Of a DNA stretch of 64,000 nt, positions 51,954 to 60,867 are shown one piece after another (the stretch's first letter is position 1; each line of letters begins with the position of its first letter). The notes beneath the pieces were generated by a model. It was not told where the DNA came from. It ran no database searches and was given only the letters and a program-made list of their open reading frames with translations. Origin of the DNA: an uncultured Bacteroidales bacterium (GTDB taxonomy: Bacteria > Bacteroidota > Bacteroidia > Bacteroidales > UBA932). The position numbers and the translations under genes were made by a program. The stretch lies in the NCBI GenBank assembly GCA_944323825.1, contig CALUTY010000001.1:62001-126000 (forward strand), written 5' to 3'.

Positions 51954-54900
51954 TCACCTGCCGCAGATGGATTTGAAGTCGCACCAGGTGCAGAGGTCAC
52001 GGTCTTCGGTGCGGCGGAACGGGACGGAAGTGTCGGCTATCTCGGCAAGCATTTCATGAAGCTTCTCCTCCATCGCCGTGCAGAAACTTCTGCCGACTTC
52101 AACCTCGGCAGGAGGCTCGCTGAAAAGCTTTGCAGTTGAATATACAGAATTGACGACTCTCTTTCCGGACGCCAACCCGTTCCGTTCGAGAAGCAGGTCG
52201 TAGATGAACAGCTGGAAGGCAATCTTCGGCTTCTTCCCGTATGGCATGTCCCCAAAGATGGCTTCCACAGTCTTGGCATGATTGCCCTCCGCAATTTCCA
52301 TGTCCTCCGGAAGCACCTTTCCCGTCTTGTAGTCCACCACCCTTATGCTGTCAGGGGCAAAGCTGTCTATCCTGTCCACGAATCCCTTGATGCTGAAGCC
52401 GTTCACATTGCATCCGAGCCTCTCTTCAAGTCCGAGAATCTCAAATGAGTCCTTCCGTGCCTCCTTTATCAGTTCCATGTCGCGTTCAAGCGTCTTCATC
52501 ACATATCTCACAATCACATCAGTTATCACAAGATTGCGCCCAGTTATTTCTGGAGAATTCATTTCCTCCATCATCAGTTCCCTGACCTTCGCCCTTATTT
52601 CCTTCTCCCTTCCGAGCCAGGATTCAAGATACCCGTAAGTGACAGGGACAGTCAATCTTCCGAGTATGGACGATAAAGGCGTTCCTCCCGCCTTCATTGC
52701 CTCTTCCCCGCTGTAGAGGGACTGCATCACATGATGATAGACATTTCCTATCATCGAGGCATCCATGGACTCCGCCACTTCCTCTTCGGGACGCAGCTGC
52801 TTCACAATCTGATAATAGAATCTGGCAGGGCAGGCGATATAATTCTGGAGGGACGAAGCTGACAGGTCCCTGCTGCGGACTGCCGCCACGTCCTCCTCCG
52901 TCTTCGGTATCTCGCTTTCCACTGCAGCCGCATGCACCGGAGCATCTGCCACATATCTTTCAAGCGGCAGACGGAAATGATATTCAAGCTGCCTTATGTA
53001 GCGGCTTTCCTCCCCGGACTTCATTCCTTCAGTCCTTGAGTCATACAGAAGCCACACATCCGAAGCCCTGGTGATCATCCTGTAAAAATAATAGGCCCAC
53101 ACCGCATCCTGATATTCGTATGTCGGCAGTCCGAATCCCCGCCTCAGCTCAGGCGGGATGAACGAAGAGCTCACGCTCCTGCGCGGGAATATGCCTTCGT
53201 TGGAGGAAAGTATCACAAGATTGCTGAAGTCGAGAGCCCTTGTCTCCAGCGGCCCCATTATCTGCAGCCCTTTGAGCGGCTCTCCCTTGAAAGGGACGGA
53301 AACACCTGCAAGCAGCTGCTCCAATATCCTTATGTATGTCGTCGGCATCACCTCAGGAGCAATGGCCCGCAGACGGCTGATGCAGCGGTAATATTCCATG
53401 GCGAAGTCCAGTTCCAGAGCCATTTCCCTGTCATCCCGCAGCTTCGGGGCCACATGGCTGATGACATCGAGCTGATATGAGGAAAATGCATCAAGCTGCC
53501 GGCGGTCTGCCGCTTTCCTGTCTTCAATCACCGGACGGAAAATGAGGTTGCACAGCCATGTGCCCTGCAGGTCCTCCAATGGGATATACAGCTTGGCGGC
53601 CGCCTTTATTTCCCTGACCTTCCGGATGTCATCCTCAGTCATCACCTTTCTGAATATGCTGTTGGAAAACAGCGACCACACCGGCCTGTAATAAAAGCTC
53701 CATGCCCCGTCTTTCACCCTGGCACGCAGCTGTAGCGACGAGATTTCCGACATGAAGCCGTAGAACTCGCTTCCTGACATCGGATAGCCCATGGTCACAT
53801 TTATGTCCGTTATCTCAGGAGGAATGGTATTGAGCAGCGGCATCAGAAGAGTTTCGTCAGGAAGGACGATTGCGCAGTCCGTTCCGGCTCCATGCCCTGA
53901 GGATGTCCCCGCCCCGTAAATGGTATCCCCGGCAAGCCTGCCCACCTTGGAGAGGTCCCCTCCCGCATGGGCATCAGCAATGGACTTCAATATCGACGGA
54001 ATCTGCTTCACCTGCCCGGTAGAGGACGGCACGCTTATCACCCTTATCCTCGGCACGGACCCCCCTTCCGGGTCCCACTCATGGCTCTGCGGGAATTCCC
54101 GGACATTCTCCTCCATGAAAAAGGAAGACCTGTTGCGGCTGTCCCTTATCATATCCCCGGAATAGTCCCAGCAGAACTCGGCAAGCCCCCTGTCCTTCAT
54201 CCTGCGCATCACAGTCTTTTCGCACTCATTCAAGGCATTGAGCCCCGTGAACACAAATTTCTCCACGCCTCCGAATGTCTTCTTCAGCACATCAGGCAGC
54301 CCCTGCCCCGAGACCGGCTCTCCGGTACCATGTCCGCACAGGCTCTCGGCAATGGACCTGTAGACCATCCCTTCGTATGCCATATTCTTGTCCTGCAATG
54401 TACTGCGGTAAGATTCATACAGAGGGTAAAGGATATTCCATATCATCAGGAACCTTTCCTTGACATTCGGAGAATCCGACTTCAGGTCCACGGTAAGCTT
54501 TCCGCTGCGGTCATTGAAATGACTCACAAAGCCCTCAATGGCCTTCCGCTGCCTCTCGGTAAGGTATGAGAAAGTGTCCTGCATTGACTTGAAGTCCGAA
54601 ACATTGGTGAACAGCTGCTCCGGGTCGACAAGATATTTGTCCACATCATTGAAGTCCCCGAGGATGATGTCACCCCAGAAAATGAACTCGTCAAGCGGCT
54701 CAGCCTTGGGGTTAAGGGTCTTGTAACAGTCATAAAGTTCAAGCAGCAGGGATACCCTGTCAGACGGCTGCACATTATAGACCCTGTAGAAAAAGTCATT
54801 CACTGTCAGCATCTCCGGTGCGACCAGCGGCCTGACCGCATCTCCGTCGGAAGCCTCACGGAAAGCCTCCGACAGCACATCCGCCAGATATTTCCTGAAA

Positions 54901-54998
54901 AACACCAGTGAACGCCTGTTCGGAAAAATGAAACACCTGCTCTCAATATTTCCTTCGGCATAATATTTTTCAGCGACCTGTTTCAGAAAAGGTACCAT
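51954..54998 (-). CDS. AddB-like PD-(D/E)XK nuclease with Fe-S cysteines
   Basis: 1014 residues. A degenerate helicase-like N-terminal half (FIFPNRRSLVFFRKYLADVL, ALNECEKTVMRRM) is followed by LVILSSNEGIFPRRSVSSSFIPPELR and the C-terminal nuclease with FVDRIDSFAPDSIRVVDYKTGKVLP. Four cysteines (YIACPARFYY and CTWCDFKSIC) fit the AddB/Cas4-type 4Fe-4S nuclease. In AddAB this subunit cuts the 5' strand and reads Chi-like sites. A Gly/Ser-rich insertion (TIYGAGTSSGHGAGTDC) interrupts the middle. It ends 80 bp before the AddA-like gene and is probably co-transcribed with it. Confidence 0.85.
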   Translation of the reverse strand: MVPFLKQVAEKYYAEGNIESRCFIFPNRRSLVFFRKYLADVLSEAFREASDGDAVRPLVAPEMLTVNDFFYRVYNVQPSDRVSLLLELYDCYKTLNPKAEPLDEFIFWGDIILGDFNDVDKYLVDPEQLFTNVSDFKSMQDTFSYLTERQRKAIEGFVSHFNDRSGKLTVDLKSDSPNVKERFLMIWNILYPLYESYRSTLQDKNMAYEGMVYRSIAESLCGHGTGEPVSGQGLPDVLKKTFGGVEKFVFTGLNALNECEKTVMRRMKDRGLAEFCWDYSGDMIRDSRNRSSFFMEENVREFPQSHEWDPEGGSVPRIRVISVPSSTGQVKQIPSILKSIADAHAGGDLSKVGRLAGDTIYGAGTSSGHGAGTDCAIVLPDETLLMPLLNTIPPEITDINVTMGYPMSGSEFYGFMSEISSLQLRARVKDGAWSFYYRPVWSLFSNSIFRKVMTEDDIRKVREIKAAAKLYIPLEDLQGTWLCNLIFRPVIEDRKAADRRQLDAFSSYQLDVISHVAPKLRDDREMALELDFAMEYYRCISRLRAIAPEVMPTTYIRILEQLLAGVSVPFKGEPLKGLQIMGPLETRALDFSNLVILSSNEGIFPRRSVSSSFIPPELRRGFGLPTYEYQDAVWAYYFYRMITRASDVWLLYDSRTEGMKSGEESRYIRQLEYHFRLPLERYVADAPVHAAAVESEIPKTEEDVAAVRSRDLSASSLQNYIACPARFYYQIVKQLRPEEEVAESMDASMIGNVYHHVMQSLYSGEEAMKAGGTPLSSILGRLTVPVTYGYLESWLGREKEIRAKVRELMMEEMNSPEITGRNLVITDVIVRYVMKTLERDMELIKEARKDSFEILGLEERLGCNVNGFSIKGFVDRIDSFAPDSIRVVDYKTGKVLPEDMEIAEGNHAKTVEAIFGDMPYGKKPKIAFQLFIYDLLLERNGLASGKRVVNSVYSTAKLFSEPPAEVEVGRSFCTAMEEKLHEMLAEIADTSVPFRRTEDRDLCTWCDFKSICGR

Positions 54999-55121
54999 CC
55001 ACTATAATTTTTACTTCGTCAAATGCCAACAATAAAAAACACACTGGGCCTGAGCCGTCCATTTAATGGCCTGATCGTCCGGAAGAATGCCATAAATGTT
55101 CAAAACCATACCGTAAGTACA

Positions 55122-57002
55122 TCAGAAAGGGAACAGCAGCGGCAACACGATTATCATCACAATGCCCATGATGATCTGGAGCGGGAGCCCCACCTTTATA
55201 TAGTCCATGAAAGTGTACTGCCCGGCACGCATCACCAGCGCATTGGGCGGAGTGGAGAACGGTGATGCGAAGCACATGCTTGCCGCCACCGTCACCGCAA
55301 AAAGGAACGGTACCGGACTCACCCCTATCTGCACAGCGCTCTGCAAGGCGATAGGAGCCATGAGAACGGCAGTCACCGTATTGCTTATGAACATCGTCAT
55401 CAGCGATGTGGTGAAATATATCCCCGCCATCAGCAGCATCGGCCCATGTGAACCCAGACCGCCGGCCAAAGCCTCCGCAATATAATTCGACACTCCCGTC
55501 TTCTCAAGAGCGAGCGACATCGGCAGCATGGCAGCAAACAAAACTATGGTTTCCCAGTTTATCGTCTTGTAGGCCGCCTCCACATTCCTGAAACAGCCAG
55601 TCAGCACCATGAGCATGGCCGCTATCATCACGGCGGTCACCGGGGCCACGGGAATGAAGTCGAACACCATCATCGCCACCATCAGCAGCATTATCACAGC
55701 CGCCACCGGAGCCTTGTAGTCCAGCGTCACCTTCTGCGCCTGGGCAAGCGGCTCGCCCAGCACGACCCATTCAGTGTCATCCTTGCCGAGCCTCGCGATG
55801 TCCTGCCATGCACCCTGCACCAGCAGCACATCTCCGTCATGCATCACCGCATCCCCCAAGTCATGAAGGATATATTCCTTCCTGCGGCGTATGCCCAGCA
55901 CATTCACATTGAACTTGTCCCTGAATCCGGCCTCCTTCACCGTCTGATTCACAATTTTTGACGAAGGGGTGAGCAGGATTTCCGCTATGCCTATATCATA
56001 GAATGCAAGCGACTTGCGCGGATCCGAGGACGCCACTTCGGCTGCATGCTCATCCAGCATCTCAAATCCGAAATCCTCCGCCAGACGGTTCACCGCAGAG
56101 ATGTCCCCGGTTACATAGAGCACATCCCCCTGACTTATCACCGTGTCAGCCGATGCCAGCTTCTGTGTGACGGTCTTGAGAAAACGGTGCTGCGCAGCCT
56201 CAACACGCCTCACCTCCAGCACATTGAGTCCATACACCCTGCGCACATCCAGGTCAAGGATGGTCTTGCCGACAGCCTTGGACGAGGCCACCGCCCTGAG
56301 CCTGAACAGGTTGCTCGAAAGCCCGTACTCCTTTGCAAGCTGGTTCAGGGACTTTCCTGACTGCGCATTCGGATCGGTCTTTTCCTTCTTTGAAAGAAAC
56401 CATTTCGTCAGCGGCAGCAGCACTATGATGCCTGTCGCAATGCAGATCAGCCCCACAGGGGTAAAGGAAAAAAATGACAAGGCCCCGTAACCTGCATCCT
56501 CAAGGGTGTCGCTTATGATAAGGTTCGGCGGAGTACCGATCAGGGTCATCATCCCGCCCATGCTGCTGGCAAACGCAAGCGGCATAAGCAGCCGCCCCGA
56601 ACTTATCCCCGCATTGTTGGCAAGGCTCACGACTATCGGAAGCATCAGTGCCACCGTCCCGGTATTGCTTACGAATGCCCCTATAGCCGATGTCACAAGC
56701 ATCACCAGAAGGAAAAGCCTCAGTTCACTCGTCCCCGCAAGCTTGAGTATCCGTGAACTTATCATCTTCGCCAGCCCCGTCTGGAAAATGGCCCCTCCGA
56801 CCACAAACAGACCTATCATCATGATCACCACATTATTGGAAAATCCTGACAGAGCCTCCTCCGGAGTCAGGATACCTGTAATCATGAGTGCGATAAGCGA
56901 ACACAGCGCCACTATGTCAGACCGGACCTTGCCGGACACGAAAAAAGCCGATGCCAATACAAGAATTACAAGAGTGATGACCATCAGATATAATTTTATC
57001 AT
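55122..57002 (-). CDS. SLC13/DASS-type permease with two RCK-C (TrkA-C) domains
   Basis: 626 residues from ATG 57002; the frame is open further upstream, but a hydrophobic helix starts at this Met (IKLYLMVITLVILVLASAFFV), so I prefer it. Two membrane halves (about 1-190 and 385-625) flank two TrkA-C domains: LFRLRAVASSKAVGKTILDLD and KIVNQTVKEAGFRDKFNVNVLGIRR. SNTGTVALMLPIVVSLA and SNTVTAVLMAPIALQSAVQI are the SLC13-like 'SNT' substrate motifs. Sodium-coupled uptake of sulfate or a dicarboxylate is the usual role; the substrate is not determined here. Confidence 0.87.
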   Translation of the reverse strand: MIKLYLMVITLVILVLASAFFVSGKVRSDIVALCSLIALMITGILTPEEALSGFSNNVVIMMIGLFVVGGAIFQTGLAKMISSRILKLAGTSELRLFLLVMLVTSAIGAFVSNTGTVALMLPIVVSLANNAGISSGRLLMPLAFASSMGGMMTLIGTPPNLIISDTLEDAGYGALSFFSFTPVGLICIATGIIVLLPLTKWFLSKKEKTDPNAQSGKSLNQLAKEYGLSSNLFRLRAVASSKAVGKTILDLDVRRVYGLNVLEVRRVEAAQHRFLKTVTQKLASADTVISQGDVLYVTGDISAVNRLAEDFGFEMLDEHAAEVASSDPRKSLAFYDIGIAEILLTPSSKIVNQTVKEAGFRDKFNVNVLGIRRRKEYILHDLGDAVMHDGDVLLVQGAWQDIARLGKDDTEWVVLGEPLAQAQKVTLDYKAPVAAVIMLLMVAMMVFDFIPVAPVTAVMIAAMLMVLTGCFRNVEAAYKTINWETIVLFAAMLPMSLALEKTGVSNYIAEALAGGLGSHGPMLLMAGIYFTTSLMTMFISNTVTAVLMAPIALQSAVQIGVSPVPFLFAVTVAASMCFASPFSTPPNALVMRAGQYTFMDYIKVGLPLQIIMGIVMIIVLPLLFPF

Positions 57003-57140
57003 GAAAAACGGAATCTCACGGCAGGGAGCCCCGGGCACTGCATCCCTGCCCATGCGTACAATGCGCATCCTTACAAAGATACGAAACAGTCCTGACTTTT
57101 TCAAAATGATTTTTCCACAACGGCAAAATTTAAAAATCCG

Positions 57141-57171
57141 TTTGCACATTTGCAGGAAATATCTATCTTTG
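57141..57171 (+). promoter_or_regulatory. Rubrerythrin promoter
   Basis: TTTG (57141-57144), 19-bp spacer, TATCTTTG (57164-57171), exact match to the Bacteroidota consensus. The leader to ATG 57263 is about 85 nt and ends with AAAGGAG, a good Shine-Dalgarno sequence, uncommon in this phylum and consistent with high expression. Confidence 0.75.
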
Positions 57172-57262
57172 CATCGGAATTAAATTTGAACAATTCAAAT
57201 TTAGACCATTTGTCCATGAAAATGGAAACATTGCACAACAACAATTGATAAAGGAGATAGAA

Positions 57263-57817
57263 ATGAAAAAGAAATTCAGATGCCTCGTTTGCGGTTATGT
57301 CCACGAGGGTGACAGCGCACCTGCAGAGTGCCCGGTATGCCACGCAAAGGCTGACAAGTTCGTTGAAGTAGTTGAAACCGAAGGCTCTCTCAGCTGGGCT
57401 GACGAGCACAGGCTCGGAGTTGCAAAGGGCGTTGACCCTGAGATTCTCCAGGGGCTCAAGGACCATTTCAACGGAGAATGCACCGAGGTCGGAATGTATA
57501 TAGCGATGAGCCGTCAGGCTGACAGGGAAGGCTATCCTGAAATCGCAGAGGCATTCAGGAGATATGCCTACGAAGAGGCCGACCATGCAGCAAGGTTTGC
57601 AGAGCTCCTCGGAGAGGTGGTATGGGACACCGAAACCAATGTGAGGAAGAGAATGGAAGCAGAGGCAGGCGCCTGCGAAGACAAGCTCCGCATCGCCAAG
57701 CTCGCCAAGGCACAGAACCTCGATGCCATCCACGACACTGTTCATGAGATGTGCAAGGATGAAGCCCGCCACGGCGCAGGTTTCCAGGGACTCTACAACC
57801 GTTACTTCAAGAAATAG
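57263..57817 (+). CDS. Rubrerythrin with N-terminal rubredoxin domain
   Basis: 184 residues from ATG 57263, which has AAAGGAG upstream; an earlier start at 57245 is unlikely. [22 protein letters not shown] is a rubredoxin Fe(Cys)4 knuckle placed at the N-terminus ('reverse' order, as in NADH-peroxidase-type rubrerythrins). The ferritin-like domain follows with [23 protein letters not shown] and DEARHGAGF, whose Glu/His residues bind the di-iron site. It reduces hydrogen peroxide in an anaerobe's cytoplasm. A terminator-like hairpin follows. Confidence 0.93.
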   Translation: MKKKFRCLVCGYVHEGDSAPAECPVCHAKADKFVEVVETEGSLSWADEHRLGVAKGVDPEILQGLKDHFNGECTEVGMYIAMSRQADREGYPEIAEAFRRYAYEEADHAARFAELLGEVVWDTETNVRKRMEAEAGACEDKLRIAKLAKAQNLDAIHDTVHEMCKDEARHGAGFQGLYNRYFKK

Positions 57818-57851
57818 CAAATCGCACGGCACGATGCCGTAATGACATCAG

Positions 57852-57886
57852 GAGGGGCAGGTCCAGACAGGGCCGGTCCCTCTTTT
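57852..57886 (+). terminator. Terminator of the rubrerythrin gene
   Basis: Imperfect inverted repeat 57852-57864 with 57870-57882, five-nt loop, followed by a short T run (57883-57886). Confidence 0.5.
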
Positions 57887-57984
57887 CATACTGTGGTGCC
57901 TCGGAAAGACAAGTGGATTTGCCCTGCTCCCGGTTTGTCGCCAGTTCTGGATCCTTTTAGGAAACAGTATTTGGAAAAAACAGA

Positions 57985-58002
57985 TTAAGACCTCGGTCTT
58001 AA
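57985..58002. promoter_or_regulatory. Palindromic operator candidate upstream of the ManA-like gene
   Basis: TTAAGACCtcGGTCTTAA, a perfect 8-bp inverted repeat with a 2-bp spacer, ending 17 bp before the -33 box at 58020. Size and position suit a dimeric regulator, but no partner gene is identifiable. Confidence 0.4.
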
Positions 58003-58019
58003 TGACCTTTATGGGTACT

Positions 58020-58052
58020 TTTGCGGATAGTCATATATTTTGCGTATTTTTG
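58020..58052 (+). promoter_or_regulatory. Promoter of the ManA-like gene
   Basis: TTTG (58020-58023), 21-bp spacer, TATTTTTG (58045-58052). It places transcription start near 58060, so the reading frame upstream of this cannot be translated and the ATG at 58096 or 58123 must be the start. Confidence 0.65.
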
Positions 58053-58095
58053 CCGTATTGTTGAATATAGTCCGCCATATTGTGGACATAAGAAG

Positions 58096-59286
58096 ATGAT
58101 TCAATACTTGAACCCGACTCAAATGGAACAGAACAAGAAGCTCTATCCGATAACATTCAACAGGGAAAAGGAAATGCACTCCTGGGGAACGGAAAAATTT
58201 GCCATTGCCGACCTCGGCATAGTGGACCCGACAGTAAAAGACGGATGGCTGGCAGGGAACACATTCAGCGACATAATGGAAACATACATCGAACGCGTCT
58301 CCGGCGAGGAAATCTACGGGTACTACGGCAGACAGTTCCCGGTGGCAGTTTCATTCCTTGAAATCGACGGACAGATGCCCGTAATGTGCCATCCCGACGA
58401 CGAGGCTGCAGGACAGCGGTACGATGCCCTCGGCAGAAGGACATTGTGGTATATCACAGAAGCCTCGGAGAATGCCAGGATATATCTCGGATTCAATGGA
58501 GAAATGACAGCCTCCGGCCTGTATGAAAAATGCCTCGACGGGACAGTCCGCGACTCGCTGAATGTCATCATCCCGCAAAAGGGGGACGCCCTGCATATCA
58601 GCCCAGGCACTCCATACTCTGCTGAAGGCCATCTGCGCATAGTTGCCATTTCCGAAGCCTCCGCCATCACATTCACGCTATACGACCCCGAAGGCAACCC
58701 TGAAGACAGCCATGTGGCGGATGCAATCGACCTGATTGACTACGGCAGGACCGACATATCTTCATGCCTGAAGCGCAGCGGCAGCCAGGCCGCGGCACCT
58801 TCCTCCGGAAGCAGAACCGTGACGGCAGACAGTCAGCTTCTTTCAAGCAGGGAGTTTTCCGTCAAAGAAATGAAGGTGTCTGACCCTGTAAAGGTGACTG
58901 CCGGAAATTCGTTCACCATATATGTCTGCCTTGAAGGCAGCATATCCATCCAGGTGCCTTCAAAAAATGAGTCCAAGGAAAGCCACATGGAAAACAGCCT
59001 GTTCAAAAAGGGAGATGCCGTCCTGATGCCGGCTGACATCGAGGAGTTCTTCCTTGTCCCGACAGACCGTGACACCGTGCTTCTGGAAGTCCTGATTGAA
59101 AGCCGTGACGAAATCGACGACTACATCAACCCGGATACAGAACCTTATCTTGAAGGCGAGGACTACGAAGGGCTGGAAAACGAAGCGGACGAAAATGATG
59201 ACGCAGATGCCGGCAGCACAGATGCAGCCCCTGAGCCGGGAAACGCAAAGACCGCAGGCGGCATAAGAAGATTTCTGAAAAACTGA
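58096..59286 (+). CDS. Class I mannose-6-phosphate isomerase-like cupin protein
   Basis: 396 residues from ATG 58096 (58123 is also possible). YPITFNREKEMHSWGTEKFAIADLG, PVMCHPDDEAAGQRYDALGRRTLWYI and GDALHISPGTPYSAEGHLRIVAISEAS correspond to the cupin core of type I phosphomannose isomerase; HPDDE is the Zn-binding block. The usual Gln-x-His before HPD is not obvious here. The C-terminal 60 residues are acidic (GEDYEGLENEADENDDADAGS) and likely disordered. It would supply mannose-6-phosphate for GDP-mannose, relevant to the glycan cluster. The catalytic state is uncertain. Confidence 0.72.
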   Translation: MIQYLNPTQMEQNKKLYPITFNREKEMHSWGTEKFAIADLGIVDPTVKDGWLAGNTFSDIMETYIERVSGEEIYGYYGRQFPVAVSFLEIDGQMPVMCHPDDEAAGQRYDALGRRTLWYITEASENARIYLGFNGEMTASGLYEKCLDGTVRDSLNVIIPQKGDALHISPGTPYSAEGHLRIVAISEASAITFTLYDPEGNPEDSHVADAIDLIDYGRTDISSCLKRSGSQAAAPSSGSRTVTADSQLLSSREFSVKEMKVSDPVKVTAGNSFTIYVCLEGSISIQVPSKNESKESHMENSLFKKGDAVLMPADIEEFFLVPTDRDTVLLEVLIESRDEIDDYINPDTEPYLEGEDYEGLENEADENDDADAGSTDAAPEPGNAKTAGGIRRFLKN

Positions 59287-59287
59287 C

Positions 59288-59770
59288 ATGATTTCCGAAG
59301 AAATGGCAGAAGAGACAAGAATAGACAAATACCTGTGGGCCATCAGGGTGTTCAAGACCAGAAGCGAAGCAACCGATGCCTGCAAAGGGGGAAAGATAAA
59401 GCTCAACGGCGCCGACGCCAAGCCGTCAAAAGCCGTCAGACCGGGCGACACTGTAAGCGCCAGGAAAGGGGCAGTCACCTATACCTACAGGGTGATTGAG
59501 CCCATTGAAAAGCGGCAGGGTGCCAAGCTCGTATCCCAATACGCCGAAAACATCACTCCCCAGTCCGAGCTTGACAAGCTCAAGGCCCCCGTCGAAACAT
59601 TCTTCCTCAAACGCGACAGGGGTACCGGCCGTCCCACAAAGAAGGACCGCCGCCAGATGGATTCCCTATGGGACTCCCTGAGCTTCGATGTCCCGGATGA
59701 CATAGCAGACCGGTTCGCCTCCGAATACGGCTTCGATGACAGCGACGATGATTTCGGGGAAGATGAATGA
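59288..59770 (+). CDS. S4-domain RNA-binding protein (HslR/Hsp15-like)
   Basis: 160 residues. RIDKYLWAIRVFKTRSEATDACKGGKIKLNGADAKPSKAVRPGD is an S4 RNA-binding domain like that of Hsp15, which rescues stalled 50S subunits carrying nascent chains. The C-terminal part contains KRDRGTGRPTKKDRRQMD and ends in a run of acidic residues. One bp separates it from the ManA-like gene, so it is co-transcribed; the promoter at 58020 would drive both. It ends before a strong bidirectional terminator. Confidence 0.88.
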   Translation: MISEEMAEETRIDKYLWAIRVFKTRSEATDACKGGKIKLNGADAKPSKAVRPGDTVSARKGAVTYTYRVIEPIEKRQGAKLVSQYAENITPQSELDKLKAPVETFFLKRDRGTGRPTKKDRRQMDSLWDSLSFDVPDDIADRFASEYGFDDSDDDFGEDE

Positions 59771-59836
59771 AAGCCCTGAACTCCGGGTCAGCCCGATGCA
59801 AGCCCGGAAGGGACTGATGAAAACAGAATAAAATAA

Positions 59837-59865
59837 AAGGCGGCTCCGGATGGAACCGCCTTTTT
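59837..59865 (+). terminator. Bidirectional rho-independent terminator
   Basis: Inverted repeat AAGGCGGCTCC/GGAACCGCCTT (59837-59847 with 59852-59862, one C-A mismatch), followed by TTTTT on the plus strand, and on the minus strand by TTTTATTTTA. It ends both the S4-domain transcript and the tRNA-Leu transcript. Confidence 0.75.
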
Positions 59866-59868
59866 GAG

Positions 59869-59952
59869 TGCGCAGGATCAGAGTCGAACTGACACGCCAT
59901 TTCTGGCACTACCTCCTGAGAGTAGCGCGTCTACCAATTTCGCCACCTGCGC
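59869..59952 (-). tRNA. tRNA-Leu (anticodon CAG)
   Basis: 84 nt on the minus strand. Acceptor stem GCGCAGG/CCTGCGC, D-arm GCGAAATTGGTAGACGC, anticodon stem CTACT/GGTAG around loop CTCAGGA (anticodon CAG), long class II variable arm TGCCAGAAATGGC, T-loop TTCGACT. The 3' CCA is not encoded and must be added after processing. A promoter with TTCG-N19-TATCTTTG lies at 59999-59969, 17 bp upstream. Confidence 0.93.
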
Positions 59953-59968
59953 CTCAGTAAAGTGGGTG

Positions 59969-59999
59969 CAAAGATATAACTTTTTTCTGCAATCACGAA
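59969..59999 (-). promoter_or_regulatory. Promoter of tRNA-Leu
   Basis: On the minus strand: TTCG (59999-59996, one mismatch), 19-bp spacer, TATCTTTG (59976-59969). Confidence 0.6.
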
Positions 60000-60045
60000 C
60001 TTTTTCTGCATTTTTTTGCATTTTTCAATAGACATTCCCCCTGAC

Positions 60046-60840
60046 TCATATCACCACTTCAAACCTGAATTCCTTTACCCAGTCATCCACGATGAAAATG
60101 ACGTCTGTCTTGGAATAATCTATCATCACATCCACATCTTCAAGGTCAGGGGCAGACCAGTCATATCCGCTTTCGATTATGAATTCACCCAAAGCAAACT
60201 CTCTGAGCACACTTCCGTCTTCAACAATCTCCAGCTTGAGGGAACTGTCGGTCTGGCGCGGAATCCTGACCGAACAGGTTCCTTCATCCGTGAGTTCCGG
60301 ACTGAACACAAACATGCCCGGCACAGGCTTTCCAGAAAGATCATATCCGCACACATTCCCTTTTATGCGCATCGAAAACGGAATGAATGCCACGCCCTCA
60401 TGGGCAAGGCTTATGGTGACATTGCAGAAATTCTTATGAAGGACAGGTGCACACACGCAAAACTCACAATCCGTATTCACCCGCTCACTATGGAAGAAGA
60501 CCGGCGGACACTCCATCCCCTCGCTGATTACAACCCCTTTATCCTGGAAAAAGAATCCGTCTGCCCCATCATAAACATTGGCATACACCCATCCTTTAGG
60601 AACTTCAATGCCGTATTCTCCGGACAGTTCTCCAATATCAACAGTATCATGGAAAAGAATGCCGTCCGCAGATGTGACATCCAGATTTACCAAAGGATGC
60701 ACATCTTCATCCACCGCACTGAAATCAAACACCATACGGCACGGGCAACCACTCCTGTCCTCCTTCACGGAACACCCCGCGACAATGACAGCGATGAAAA
60801 CCGTCAACAGAAACACAACGGACGACAATCTTCTTTTCAT
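60046..60840 (-). CDS. FimB/Mfa2-family fimbrial anchor lipoprotein
   Basis: 264 residues. Lipobox VAGC near residue 22, followed by SVKEDRSGCPCRMVFDF, the usual beginning of the FimB/Mfa2 family (PF08842) that caps and anchors type V fimbriae of Bacteroidales in the outer membrane. The rest is beta-rich with paired cysteines (CEFCVCAPVLHKNFCNV). It is the last gene of the minus-strand surface operon, 27 bp after the FimA-like gene. Assignment rests on the N-terminal block and context. Confidence 0.82.
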   Translation of the reverse strand: MKRRLSSVVFLLTVFIAVIVAGCSVKEDRSGCPCRMVFDFSAVDEDVHPLVNLDVTSADGILFHDTVDIGELSGEYGIEVPKGWVYANVYDGADGFFFQDKGVVISEGMECPPVFFHSERVNTDCEFCVCAPVLHKNFCNVTISLAHEGVAFIPFSMRIKGNVCGYDLSGKPVPGMFVFSPELTDEGTCSVRIPRQTDSSLKLEIVEDGSVLREFALGEFIIESGYDWSAPDLEDVDVMIDYSKTDVIFIVDDWVKEFRFEVVI

Positions 60841-60867
60841 ATCGGCATCATTTAATGGTCAGACATA

